From: an uncultured Cytophagaceae bacterium
Lineage (GTDB): Bacteria; Bacteroidota; Bacteroidia; Cytophagales; Spirosomataceae
Direction: 5' to 3'
Assembly: GCA_938008575.1 (NCBI GenBank)
Contig: CALLKB010000034.1
Coordinates: 1 to 11,465, forward strand
Length of the DNA stretch: 11,465 bases
Part shown: positions 1-7,195 of the stretch, piece after piece
Position numbering within the stretch: the stretch's first letter is position 1
Layout: the number at the start of each line of letters is the position of its first letter
Translations under genes and position numbers: made by a program
Notes under the pieces: generated by a model
Told to the model about the DNA's origin: nothing
Databases searched by the model: none
Seen by the model: the letters and a program-made list of their open reading frames with translations, nothing else

Positions 1-79
1 TGAAATGACCTTAGATTTATCTTTTGAAAGCGGGATGACCGAACGCTACATTTTAGAAAAAATTAACCAATTAAACTAA
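1..79 (+). CDS. C-terminal tail of an unidentified protein (partial, 5' end outside window)
   Basis: An open frame enters from the left edge (first full codon at position 2) and ends at TAA 77-79, followed in frame by a second TAA at 80-82. About 25 residues are visible. They are charged near the end and include the stretch GMTERYILEKINQLN, which looks like a helical C-terminus. No motif allows a family call. The start codon of the next gene lies 7 bases after the stop, so the two look like neighbours in one transcript. That the frame is a real gene is inferred from its position and the tandem stops; it is too short for anything stronger. Confidence 0.4.
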   Translation, partial: EMTLDLSFESGMTERYILEKINQLN

Positions 80-86
80 TAAACAA

Positions 87-389
87 ATGAAAAAAATAAT
101 TTATCTATTGTTTTTAATTTTCGGCTTTTTTTCTGCAAATGCCCAACAAAAAAACACAAAACTAGTTGCATATAAAGTTATTATCTATGGAAGTGATGAA
201 TGCCATCATTGTATCGATACAAAAGCTTTTTTAACTCAAAATAATATTTTTCACGGTTCAGGCAAATATGCTTTACAATCTACCATGGACGTAATTAATG
301 GAAATGATGAACAAGCAAAAAGAAATATTGAAAAAGCTGAAGCTATTAGAAGAAATGATACTTCCATTAAACACGATGATATCATCTAA
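87..389 (+). CDS. Exported thioredoxin/glutaredoxin-like protein, probably truncated or chimeric
   Basis: The 100-residue ORF starts with a clear Sec signal peptide: MKK, a hydrophobic core to about residue 15, and a likely cleavage after ANA (residues 17-19). It is followed by a beta strand and a CHHC motif at residues 39-42 (YGSDECHHC), in the position of the CxxC redox site of glutaredoxin/thioredoxin-fold proteins. Such a protein would act outside the cytoplasm in thiol-disulfide exchange. The first alpha helix (to about residue 54) also fits the fold. After that the expected second strand, cis-proline and C-terminal helices are not recognisable. Instead there is a K/E-rich helical stretch (about 55-95), and the last six residues (KHDDII) are encoded antisense to clpC sequence. 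GC content is about 30%, against about 40% in the neighbours. The ORF is therefore probably a 5' gene fragment joined to other DNA. I cannot assign residues 55-95. Confidence 0.5.
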   Translation: MKKIIYLLFLIFGFFSANAQQKNTKLVAYKVIIYGSDECHHCIDTKAFLTQNNIFHGSGKYALQSTMDVINGNDEQAKRNIEKAEAIRRNDTSIKHDDII

Positions 390-2615
390 ACGGTTGATAA
401 ATTCTGGAGCAAAAGCTTTCTTCAAGGCATTTTGAATCGTTGATTTAGCCTGCTCTTCCATATTATCAACACGTGACTTCGTAGAAAAACCTATACCCGA
501 TCCAAAATCCTTCAAATCACGGGCTCCAATGTTCGAGGTCATAATGATGATCGTATTACGAAAATCAACTCGTCGGCCTAGACCATCCGTCAAAATGCCA
601 TCATCCAATACCTGTAACAATAAATTGAATACATCTGGATGCGCTTTTTCAATCTCATCCAGAAGAACTACTGAATAAGGCTTCCGACGAACTTTTTCCG
701 TCAATTGTCCACCTTCTTCGTAACCAACGTAGCCTGGAGGCGCTCCCACTAAACGAGATACACTGAATTTCTCCATGTACTCACTCATGTCGATACGAAC
801 CAACGAATCTTCTTTATCGAACAAATAGGTCGCTAAAACCTTAGCCATTTCTGTCTTTCCTACACCTGTAGGTCCTAAGAAAATGAATGAGCCAATCGGC
901 TTATTCGGATCTTTCAAACCTACACGAGTACGTTGAATAGCTTTCACTAATTTCTTCACCGCATCACCTTGACCAATCACATGTTTAGTCAATTCTTGCT
1001 CCATTTGAAGCAACTTCTCTCCTTCTTTGGCAGCGACACGATTGACAGGAATACCGGTCATCTGAGCAATAACTTCCGCTACATGCTCTTCCGTAACTGT
1101 AAACTTCTGTTTTTTCGATTCCTCTTCCCAGTTGGTCTTCGCTAATTCCAATTGATCAATCAATTTCTTCTCGCGATCACGTAATTGCGCAGCCTCTTCA
1201 TATTTCTGAGACTTAACCACTTGATTCTTCTCCTTCTTAACCACCTCGATTTGATTCTCCAAGGCAACAATATCAGCAGGAACCTGAATATTGGAAATAT
1301 GAACACGAGCACCTACTTCATCCATCACATCAATTGCTTTATCCGGCAAGAAACGATCTGAGATATAGCGATCAGATAATTTAACAGCTGATTCAATCGA
1401 TTCAGGCGTATAGATCACATGATGATGCTCTTCATATTTATCTTTAATGTTGGTCAAAATCTCAATGGTTTCATCAACTGTTGTGGCATCAACCATCACC
1501 GTTTGAAAACGACGGGCCAAAGCACCATCTTTTTCGATGTATTGTCGGTATTCATCCAACGTCGTCGCACCAATAACTTGTATATCGCCACGCGCTAAAG
1601 CAGGCTTAAACATATTGGAAGCATCCAAAGAACCTGAAGCACCACCCGCTCCTACAATCGTATGTAATTCATCAATGAAAAGAATTACATCAGTCGACTT
1701 CTCCAATTCATTCATCACGGCCTTCATACGCTCCTCAAATTGACCACGATATTTCGTACCTGCAACCAAAGAAGCGATATCCAAGGTAACAACACGTTTG
1801 CCAAATAACACACGTGAGACTTTCTTTTGAATGATGCGAAGCGCTAAACCTTCAGCGATAGCTGTTTTACCTACACCAGGCTCACCAATTAAAATGGGGT
1901 TATTTTTTTTCCGACGAGATAAAATCTGCGCAACACGCTCAATTTCTTTTTCACGCCCAACAATGGCATCTAATTTCCCTTGCTCCGCAATTTTGGTTAA
2001 ATCACGACCGAAATTATCAAGCACGGGTGTTTTACTTTTTTCACCCGCTTTTGCTGTTGAAGAACTACTTGAACCGCCTTGCGCACCTGAACCCGAACCA
2101 CCAAACAGACGATTATCGTCATCAGAATCATCCGTATCCGAACTTGCTTTTGGGGTATTATCTTGCGAATTGCTTGATTGGAATTCCACCATTTCTTTGA
2201 TTAAATCATAATGAACTTGGTATTTCTCCAAAATCTGAGTAGCCACATTGTCTTCATCGCGTAAGATAGCCATCAACAAATGTTCCGTACCCACTAAATT
2301 CGTTTTGAAATATTTTGCTTCTAAGTAAGTCAAACGCAAAACCTTCTCTGCTTGTTTTGTCAGAGGAATGTTCAACATGCTTTGCTTGTCGAAACTCGAA
2401 CGACTCGTCGATGCCGTAGAATGTTCAATGCTTTGACGCAATTGGTCTAAAGAAACGCCTGATTTATGTAATAATTCAATGCCTGGTCCTTCACCATCAC
2501 GAATGATTCCCAACATCAAATGTTCGGTACCAATGTAATCATGCCCTAATCGCAAAGCCTCTTCACGTGCTAATGCAATTACTTCTTTTACCTTATTTGA
2601 AAACTTAGCCTCCAT
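273..2615 (-). CDS. clpC: ATP-dependent Clp protease ATP-binding subunit ClpC, C-terminally truncated
   Basis: This is an Hsp100 AAA+ unfoldase that feeds substrates to ClpP. Seen in order: two Clp_N repeats (about residues 1-145); a low-complexity Asp/Ser then Gly/Ser linker (about 147-192); D1 with Walker A GEPGVGKT (244-251) and Walker B ILFIDE (311-316); a middle coiled region with a UVR-like segment (about 450-500); and D2 with Walker A GPTGVGKT (581-588) and Walker B VVLLDE (649-654). An IGF tripeptide (708-710) sits where ClpC carries its ClpP-docking loop. Homology stops at RLDDIIVFN (residue 750, base 366). The remaining 30 residues are unrelated hydrophobic/Ser/Asn sequence read from AT-rich DNA antisense to the redoxin-like ORF. 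Roughly 90-100 family residues are missing: the D2 small domain with the sensor-2 GAR arginine, needed for D2 ATP hydrolysis and hexamer packing. No other minus frame in 250-370 restores ClpC, so this is not a simple frameshift. The family call is certain; whether the truncation is biological is not. Confidence 0.93.
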   Translation of the reverse strand: MEAKFSNKVKEVIALAREEALRLGHDYIGTEHLMLGIIRDGEGPGIELLHKSGVSLDQLRQSIEHSTASTSRSSFDKQSMLNIPLTKQAEKVLRLTYLEAKYFKTNLVGTEHLLMAILRDEDNVATQILEKYQVHYDLIKEMVEFQSSNSQDNTPKASSDTDDSDDDNRLFGGSGSGAQGGSSSSSTAKAGEKSKTPVLDNFGRDLTKIAEQGKLDAIVGREKEIERVAQILSRRKKNNPILIGEPGVGKTAIAEGLALRIIQKKVSRVLFGKRVVTLDIASLVAGTKYRGQFEERMKAVMNELEKSTDVILFIDELHTIVGAGGASGSLDASNMFKPALARGDIQVIGATTLDEYRQYIEKDGALARRFQTVMVDATTVDETIEILTNIKDKYEEHHHVIYTPESIESAVKLSDRYISDRFLPDKAIDVMDEVGARVHISNIQVPADIVALENQIEVVKKEKNQVVKSQKYEEAAQLRDREKKLIDQLELAKTNWEEESKKQKFTVTEEHVAEVIAQMTGIPVNRVAAKEGEKLLQMEQELTKHVIGQGDAVKKLVKAIQRTRVGLKDPNKPIGSFIFLGPTGVGKTEMAKVLATYLFDKEDSLVRIDMSEYMEKFSVSRLVGAPPGYVGYEEGGQLTEKVRRKPYSVVLLDEIEKAHPDVFNLLLQVLDDGILTDGLGRRVDFRNTIIIMTSNIGARDLKDFGSGIGFSTKSRVDNMEEQAKSTIQNALKKAFAPEFINRLDDIIVFNGSIISSNSFSFFNISFCLFIISINYVHGRL
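366..371. other. Breakpoint: end of ClpC homology and shift in base composition
   Basis: Right of this point the minus strand is a well conserved ClpC reading frame at about 40% GC. Left of it, composition falls to about 30% GC (72 of 240 bases in 121-360) and neither strand continues ClpC. The two overlapping convergent ORFs (87-389 and 273-2615) each run a short way across the junction and stop by chance. I see no insertion sequence, terminal inverted repeat or target duplication here. The junction is either a rearrangement in the genome or an assembly join. Confidence 0.7.
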
Positions 2616-2654
2616 ATTTCCCTAATTAATAATATTCAAAACGCACCTAAGCCA

Positions 2655-3266
2655 TTATTTGTTCAAACTCTTTTGTAATATTTCACGCGATTCAATTCCG
2701 TAATTCATAATTAAATCTAAAACAGACAGATTAGCAACAAATTCCGTGCCAAAACATTGTCTATACGCAACAGGAACGTAAATATTTCGCGAGGAATATT
2801 CTTTTTTTGAATCAATTACATTCCAAAAGGAATTTTCAGGCGCTTCATTAAATGATTCTGTGAAGCTAAACTGAGGTTTTTTCTGCAAAAAACGTGCAAT
2901 TGTATTTAAAAATTGAATATTTAAATCTACTAAAAATTTACTTTTTTTTGCAAATATCTGATCGATAAATGGCTCGACATGTTCAAAAAAAGGAGCCTTA
3001 CCATAAGATGCTTGAATCGCTCCTTTATGTTTTCTGATCCAATCTTGCGAATAGTCAATTTGAACGTCCTTCGTGAGTTGCTTTCCAGAGGCACCTTGAA
3101 TAATGGGAATACTCAATAATTCCACCCCATTGGCCCCTAAAATATAGCTTCGGTTGCGATAGGTTTGTTTGGGAAAATTCTCAAAAACTTCAAATTCAAT
3201 TTGAGGTTCCGCAAAAATTAGCGCGCAATATTCTAAAGAAGGTAAATACTGAATATCAATGTGCAT
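2655..3266 (-). CDS. WbqC-like family protein
   Basis: This 203-residue protein resembles the WbqC family, named after a gene in O-antigen clusters and of poorly defined biochemical role. Features that fit: an N-terminal strand and YLPS segment (residues 7-10), a NRSYILGANG segment in the first quarter (about 38-47) followed by a strand reading ELLSIPI, a WIRKHKGAI segment (about 76-84), and YGKAPFF (about 88-94). It has no signal peptide or membrane segment, so it is likely cytoplasmic. ATG 3264-3266 lies about 18 bases downstream of the predicted transcription start of a TAnnTTTG promoter on the same strand. The stop is 39 bases before clpC and no promoter motif is visible in that gap, so wbqC and clpC are probably co-transcribed. 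Family call good, function unknown. Confidence 0.8.
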   Translation of the reverse strand: MHIDIQYLPSLEYCALIFAEPQIEFEVFENFPKQTYRNRSYILGANGVELLSIPIIQGASGKQLTKDVQIDYSQDWIRKHKGAIQASYGKAPFFEHVEPFIDQIFAKKSKFLVDLNIQFLNTIARFLQKKPQFSFTESFNEAPENSFWNVIDSKKEYSSRNIYVPVAYRQCFGTEFVANLSVLDLIMNYGIESREILQKSLNK

Positions 3267-3280
3267 TCAAAAAATAAGTG

Positions 3281-3288
3281 GATATTTG
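3281..3288 (+). promoter_or_regulatory. Weak candidate -7 element for the acyltransferase gene
   Basis: GATATTTG differs from TAnnTTTG at its first base, and no TTG is visible at the expected -33 spacing. It abuts the -7 element of the opposite promoter (3289-3296). It would place transcription start near 3293, about 37 bases before ATG 3330. Confidence 0.25.
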
Positions 3289-3323
3289 CAAAAATAGCAG
3301 ATATCAGCGATTAACTCGACAAA
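3289..3323 (-). promoter_or_regulatory. Predicted Bacteroidota-type promoter for the wbqC-like gene and clpC
   Basis: On the minus strand a -7 element TATTTTTG (bases 3289-3296) matches TAnnTTTG. A TTTG (3320-3323) lies 23 bases upstream, within the spacing reported for this promoter class. The inferred start of transcription is near 3284, giving a leader of about 18 bases before ATG 3266. Confidence 0.55.
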
Positions 3324-3329
3324 CTAGCC

Positions 3330-4199
3330 ATGATGTTTTTTTACAAGCTTTTAGGCCGCATGCCACTTTTCATTTTGTACACACTTGCTACTGGTGTCAA
3401 ATGGGTCTTTTATTACATCATCGGATACCGAAAAGAAGTTATTACCAAAAATATTTCCCACGCATTCCCAAATCTTAATCCCAAGGAAATCAAGGAATTA
3501 AGCTTTCGTTTTTATGGGTATCTAACTGACCAATTAGTGGAATTCTTTTACGGTGTATCCATCAGTCAAGAAGAGATGTTGGACCGCGTTCAAATGGTTA
3601 ATGAACATTTTATTTCCGATTACTTACAAGCAGGAACGCCCGTTGTACTTGTAGCTGGACATCAAGGTAACTGGGAATGGGCTATTCACCGACTCGCCTT
3701 ATCCAAAAACCTGTATGATGTTGTTTATCAAAAACTGAACAATCCGGCGTTTAATCAATTTACAATGGAAGTGAGAAGTAGGTTTCCAGGTGTAACATTA
3801 TTAGAAAAACGCGAATCCATTTTGGCTACACGTGAAAGAAAAGACATCGCAAGAGGTATATGTTTAGCAGCTGATCAAGCACCCCAAAAACCTGAATCAG
3901 CGTATTGGACTACTTTTTTAAATCAAGATACCGCTTTTTTTACCGGTATGGAGCGATTTGCTAGGGACTATAATTACCCGGTTGTTTTTGTGGAATTAAT
4001 CCGTAAAGAACGCGGAAAATACATCATGAGCTTTGAACCTATCGCTAATCCCGATTACACCGATTTACCTAAAGGAGAGATTATCGAACGCTTTGCGCGT
4101 AGATTGGAGAAATCCATTGTTCAATATCCAGAACAATATTTATGGTCGCATCGTCGCTGGAAACACACAAAACCAGATGCCACGCTAATTAAATGGTAA
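3330..4199 (+). CDS. Lysophospholipid / lipid A biosynthesis acyltransferase (LpxL/HtrB family)
   Basis: This 289-residue protein is close to the family's usual size. Members transfer a secondary acyl chain from acyl-ACP to lipid A (or, in some Bacteroidota homologues, to other lipids such as amino lipids) at the inner face of the cytoplasmic membrane. Seen here: a hydrophobic N-terminal anchor (about residues 12-31), the catalytic HX4E motif AGHQGNWE with H111 and E116, a DQAP segment (187-190) that fits the conserved DQ.P, an FFTGM segment (203-207), and the family's C-terminal signature PEQYLWSHRRWKH (267-279). The gene begins with two ATG codons (3330 and 3333), so the exact first residue is uncertain by one. 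It is divergent from the wbqC-like gene. Its stop codon abuts that of the convergent yciO-like gene with no bases between. The exact acyl acceptor cannot be told from the sequence. Confidence 0.88.
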   Translation: MMFFYKLLGRMPLFILYTLATGVKWVFYYIIGYRKEVITKNISHAFPNLNPKEIKELSFRFYGYLTDQLVEFFYGVSISQEEMLDRVQMVNEHFISDYLQAGTPVVLVAGHQGNWEWAIHRLALSKNLYDVVYQKLNNPAFNQFTMEVRSRFPGVTLLEKRESILATRERKDIARGICLAADQAPQKPESAYWTTFLNQDTAFFTGMERFARDYNYPVVFVELIRKERGKYIMSFEPIANPDYTDLPKGEIIERFARRLEKSIVQYPEQYLWSHRRWKHTKPDATLIKW

Positions 4200-4203
4200 T
4201 TAG
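4185..4203. repeat. AT-rich inverted repeat spanning two convergent stop codons
   Basis: CTAATTA (4185-4191) and TAATTAG (4197-4203) are perfect reverse complements around a 5-base loop, and the right arm contains the stop codons of both convergent genes. There is no U-tract and only one GC pair in the stem, so a bidirectional terminator role is possible but weakly supported. Confidence 0.3.
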
Positions 4204-4826
4204 TCGAAGTCACTTACATCACCAGCACCTTCTCGAATAATTTCGACACTATCTTCAGAAATTTCGATGACTGATGAAGGAAAGTGTCCACCATAGCCAC
4301 CATCTAAGACTAAATCAACTTGATTTTCGTAGCGTTCAAAGATGAGACTAGGATCTGTATATTCTTCTACTTCCAAACCGTCCTGTGGCAATGTTGTCGT
4401 CAACAAGGGATGGCCCAATTGCTTCACGATGTCTAATATGGGTTGATAATCAGGTATTCGAATACCTACTGTTTTCTTACCTTGAACAAGAACAGAAGGC
4501 ACCTTTGAACTAGCAGGCAAAACAAATGTATATGGGCCGGGTAAATAGTGTTTTAATAATTTAAAGGCAAAGTCACTTACTTTGGCAAAATTCGCAATCG
4601 AACTTAAATCCGAACAAATAAAACTAAAGCGGTTTTTAGCAGGCTTAATCTGTTTGATCTCACAAATTCGATTAACAGCTTGTTGGCTCTGAATCGAACA
4701 ACCCATAGCATACATGGTATCCGTCGGGTAAATAATCACACCGCCTTTTTCAAGCAATTTGACTACCTGATCTATCAATTCTTGCGAGTTATTTTTGTCG
4801 TATATTTTTTTAATTTCGGCAGCCAT
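4200..4826 (-). CDS. yciO: YciO-type Sua5/YciO/YrdC family protein (threonylcarbamoyl-AMP synthase-like)
   Basis: This 208-residue single-domain YrdC-fold protein lacks the extra C-terminal domain of Sua5. The family makes threonylcarbamoyl-AMP from threonine, bicarbonate and ATP for the t6A37 modification of tRNA. Visible motifs are GGVIIYPTDTMYAMGC (residues 28-43), a LPGPYTFVLPAS segment (about 94-105), VGIRIPD (about 120-126) and a closing IREGAGDVSDF. The middle segment reads RICEIKQIKPAKNRFSFIC, and the ending is a REG.GDV type. From memory both match E. coli YciO (about 206 residues) better than TsaC/YrdC, where a KxR lysine-arginine pair is expected. YciO proteins bind the same kind of ligands, but their physiological role is less certain. 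The gene is the last in the operon, starting one base after the yihY stop. The family is sure; the YciO subgroup is likely. Confidence 0.85.
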   Translation of the reverse strand: MAAEIKKIYDKNNSQELIDQVVKLLEKGGVIIYPTDTMYAMGCSIQSQQAVNRICEIKQIKPAKNRFSFICSDLSSIANFAKVSDFAFKLLKHYLPGPYTFVLPASSKVPSVLVQGKKTVGIRIPDYQPILDIVKQLGHPLLTTTLPQDGLEVEEYTDPSLIFERYENQVDLVLDGGYGGHFPSSVIEISEDSVEIIREGAGDVSDFD

Positions 4827-4827
4827 C

Positions 4828-5754
4828 TTAAAAATTTAAAAAGAAATCGGAGCCTTGTTGCTCGTCCTCCAGCTCCTCTATTTTAACTTGGTCGATACTA
4901 GCATTAATCTCAAAACCAACAATTAAAATCAAGGCAACAAAATACAACCAAACCATTAAGGCAATCAGTGAGCCAATGGACCCATAAACTTTATGGTAAC
5001 TGGCAAAATTGACTAAATAATAAGAGAATAAATTCGAAATAGAAATCGTTAAAATAGAGGCAGTTATGCAACCTGCATTGAAAAACTTCCAACGTTTATG
5101 TATCGCTGGCGCATAATAATAAATCAATGAAATCGTGAAGAAGAAGACCGAGAAGATGACAAAATAGGTCAAAACCTTCGTCAGATAGAACGTAAAATTG
5201 TATTCTAAAATACCCTCTTTGGCCAAATATTTAACAACAAAATTACCTAAAATAAAGACCATAAAGGAAGTAATCAAAACAAAAGTCAACAAGAAGTTTA
5301 AGCCTACCGCTACAAGTCGTTCCTTAATAAATCCTCTGTTCTCACTTGTCTTATACGTCAAATTAAATGAGCGCATTAAGGCCATAATTCCACTTGTACT
5401 CGCATAAAGCGCAAAAAAGAAACCAAAAGAAACGACTCCTCCCCTTTTCTTATTCACGATTTCTGTAATCAATTCAGTCAAATCGCTTTGTAAATTTTTA
5501 GGCACTGTTGCCTTGATGAAACTGATAATCTTGTAATCCAGATGCTCTACGGGCAAATAAGGAAGCAAAGAAAATAGAAAGATAATCGTAGGGAAAACGG
5601 CTAAGGTAAAATTATAAGCTACGGCAGCCGCACGCACATCAATATCAAATTGAAAAACCTTTTGATATAAAATAGAGATGATGCGAACGAGTACATAATG
5701 CTCTTCGTATTCACGCCAAATCTGCTTTATCTCATCTAGTAAATTTTTCCTCAT
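4828..5754 (-). CDS. YihY/BrkB family inner-membrane protein
   Basis: This 308-residue polytopic membrane protein has about six hydrophobic segments, near residues 41-66, 105-127, 149-176, 187-213, 224-250 and 256-285. Family marks are the AVAYNFTLAVFPTIIFL segment in the first helix region and YGSIGSLIALMVWLY (257-271) in the last. The family was once annotated as ribonuclease BN, a wrong assignment; its members are integral membrane proteins of unsettled function. The C-terminus is a short acidic cytoplasmic tail (about 286-308). The ATG overlaps the upstream thioesterase stop by four bases (ATGA), which implies translational coupling, and the next ATG follows one base after its TAA. Confidence 0.88.
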   Translation of the reverse strand: MRKNLLDEIKQIWREYEEHYVLVRIISILYQKVFQFDIDVRAAAVAYNFTLAVFPTIIFLFSLLPYLPVEHLDYKIISFIKATVPKNLQSDLTELITEIVNKKRGGVVSFGFFFALYASTSGIMALMRSFNLTYKTSENRGFIKERLVAVGLNFLLTFVLITSFMVFILGNFVVKYLAKEGILEYNFTFYLTKVLTYFVIFSVFFFTISLIYYYAPAIHKRWKFFNAGCITASILTISISNLFSYYLVNFASYHKVYGSIGSLIALMVWLYFVALILIVGFEINASIDQVKIEELEDEQQGSDFFLNF

Positions 5755-6161
5755 ATAGAATAATAGGGCATTAATGCATTCATAATAAAATCAGGTGCCT
5801 TAATGACCTTTTTCGTCTTTAAATCCATAAAAACCAAAGTTGTCTTCCCTTCATTAATCAAGTCACCCGCCTCATTTTTGATCCGGTAAGAGAACACAAT
5901 TTTAGCCGTAGGCAACATATCAACCTGACAAATAACAGTCAACTCATCGTCGTATAAACCTGGAGCAATAAATTTGGTATAATGTTCTGCCACCGGAAGA
6001 CCTATGCCATTATCTTCCAATGATTTATAGCTAACGCCTAAACTTCGCAGCGTTTCCACGCGAGCAATTTCATACAAACGCGCATAATTCCCATAATAGA
6101 CATAGCCCATTTGGTCGGTATCCGCATAACAAACTCGGTATTTAACAGCGTGTGAATACAT
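5751..6161 (-). CDS. YbgC-like acyl-CoA thioesterase, hotdog fold (4HBT family)
   Basis: This is a 136-residue hotdog-fold protein of the length usual for YbgC/4-hydroxybenzoyl-CoA thioesterases, cytoplasmic, hydrolysing acyl-CoA thioesters. Its signature is CYADTDQMGYVYYGNY (residues 11-26), with the acidic pair D14/D16 at the catalytic position, followed by LYEIARVETLR on the long helix. The later strands (IAPGLYDDELTV, about 65-76) also fit. The chosen start is ATG 6159-6161, one base after the mltG stop. It gives the usual MYSHAVKYRV N-terminus; an upstream ATG at 6182 would overlap mltG by 20 bases and add seven residues not typical of the family. In proteobacteria ybgC sits with tol-pal genes, but here it lies between mltG and yihY. 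The substrate is unknown. Confidence 0.87.
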   Translation of the reverse strand: MYSHAVKYRVCYADTDQMGYVYYGNYARLYEIARVETLRSLGVSYKSLEDNGIGLPVAEHYTKFIAPGLYDDELTVICQVDMLPTAKIVFSYRIKNEAGDLINEGKTTLVFMDLKTKKVIKAPDFIMNALMPYYSI

Positions 6162-6162
6162 C

Positions 6163-7194
6163 TTATTTGATTTTACGAGCATCTAAGGCAGCTTGATACT
6201 TGGCTGCATTTTGCATGTGTTCTGGATAAGTTTTGGCAAAATTATGGAAGCCAGAAAAATCTTCTTTCGCGCAGAAATAAAGATACTCGTGTTTCTCTAA
6301 ATTCAATACTTTATCAATAACATCCACCGGAGGAATTGAAATAGGTCCTGGAGGTAAGCCAACATTCCGATACGTATTGTACGGAGAATTAATGGCTGTA
6401 TACTTACCTGTTACACGTTTAATCGTGAAGTCTTTCCATGCGAAAACAATCGTTGGATCCGCTTGAAGTGGCATTCCTGTTCGGAAACGATTCCAATAAA
6501 CACCCGCAATCCGAGCTTGTTCAGCTGATTCCTTACTTTCACCATAAACGATCGAAGCTAAAATACCCGCTTGAATAGGCGTCATTCCCAAAGCTGACGC
6601 TTGGTTAACGCGCTTTTGATTCCAAAAACGTTTATTTGCCTTCTCCATTTTCTTCATGAAATTATCAAAAGATGATGTCCAAAATACCTCATAGGTATCC
6701 GGTATGAATAGACATGCGATGGTTTCAGGGCTGTAACCGTATTGCTCGGTAATTGCGCTTGAATCCAACATTTTCATGATATAGGTAGAATCATAGGGTA
6801 ATTGCTTGCCCAACTTGCCCGCGATGTCTTCCTTTAATCGAAAGTTATTGATGGTAATTCGTAAGGCATCTTGTCGGCCGTTGCGCATCTTTCGCAATAA
6901 TTCCCAGTTACCTGTTTCAGGTCCTACCAAATAGCGACCTGGCTTCACTTTTTCAGCAACCCCTAACACCTTTGCCAAGAAACGAAAACTTAATTTATCC
7001 CGAACAACATCGTGTTTATCTAAGCTATCTAAGACTTGTTTAAAATCAGCTCCTTTGGGAATTAAAATGGCATAAGAATCCCCTTTCATATTAAAATTAG
7101 GCGTTTTGAAAATTTGCCAAACGTAATACGAGAACATCGCTGTCACCAACGAAAACACAAGGATAAAAATCTTGATTTTTTTATTTGAAACCAT
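6163..7194 (-). CDS. mltG: Endolytic murein transglycosylase MltG (YceG-like)
   Basis: MltG cleaves nascent glycan strands at the outer face of the inner membrane and so sets strand length. The 343-residue protein has a short basic N-terminus and one transmembrane anchor (about residues 7-27). A LysM-like/YceG N-terminal region follows (about 40-100), then the catalytic domain with ASIVYGES (213-220), where E219 aligns with the catalytic glutamate of the family. Other marks are RFRTGMPLQADPT (236-248), PYNTY (271-275) and GLPPGPI (279-285). The first position of the family's usual EKE triplet is Tyr here, but the catalytic Glu is kept. The chosen start is ATG 7192-7194, one base after the ldh stop; a TTG at 7201-7203 would extend the frame by three residues but would overlap ldh. 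Confidence 0.93.
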   Translation of the reverse strand: MVSNKKIKIFILVFSLVTAMFSYYVWQIFKTPNFNMKGDSYAILIPKGADFKQVLDSLDKHDVVRDKLSFRFLAKVLGVAEKVKPGRYLVGPETGNWELLRKMRNGRQDALRITINNFRLKEDIAGKLGKQLPYDSTYIMKMLDSSAITEQYGYSPETIACLFIPDTYEVFWTSSFDNFMKKMEKANKRFWNQKRVNQASALGMTPIQAGILASIVYGESKESAEQARIAGVYWNRFRTGMPLQADPTIVFAWKDFTIKRVTGKYTAINSPYNTYRNVGLPPGPISIPPVDVIDKVLNLEKHEYLYFCAKEDFSGFHNFAKTYPEHMQNAAKYQAALDARKIK

Positions 7195-7195
7195 T

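Noticed and set aside
251..367. Minus-strand 38-codon frame resembling a lipoprotein signal sequence (hydrophobic run ending LFAC)
   Set aside because: It is antisense to an AT-rich, K/E-rich amphipathic segment, which tends to read as hydrophobic residues on the other strand. It starts at the junction and stops at once, so it is probably chance.
366..371. Disruption of clpC by an insertion sequence
   Set aside because: No transposase fragment, terminal inverted repeat or target-site duplication is visible on either side of the junction.
2045..2175. Asp/Ser and Gly/Ser-rich linker in ClpC as a sign of fusion or error
   Set aside because: It falls between the N-terminal and D1 domains, where Bacteroidota ClpC proteins commonly carry a variable low-complexity linker.
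1537..2211. Two + strand open frames inside clpC
   Set aside because: They are antisense to strongly conserved ClpC domains, with no start signals or recognisable protein features.
3278..3478. Short + strand frame overlapping the start of the acyltransferase gene
   Set aside because: It is an out-of-frame shadow of the acyltransferase, whose own motifs and length fit fully.
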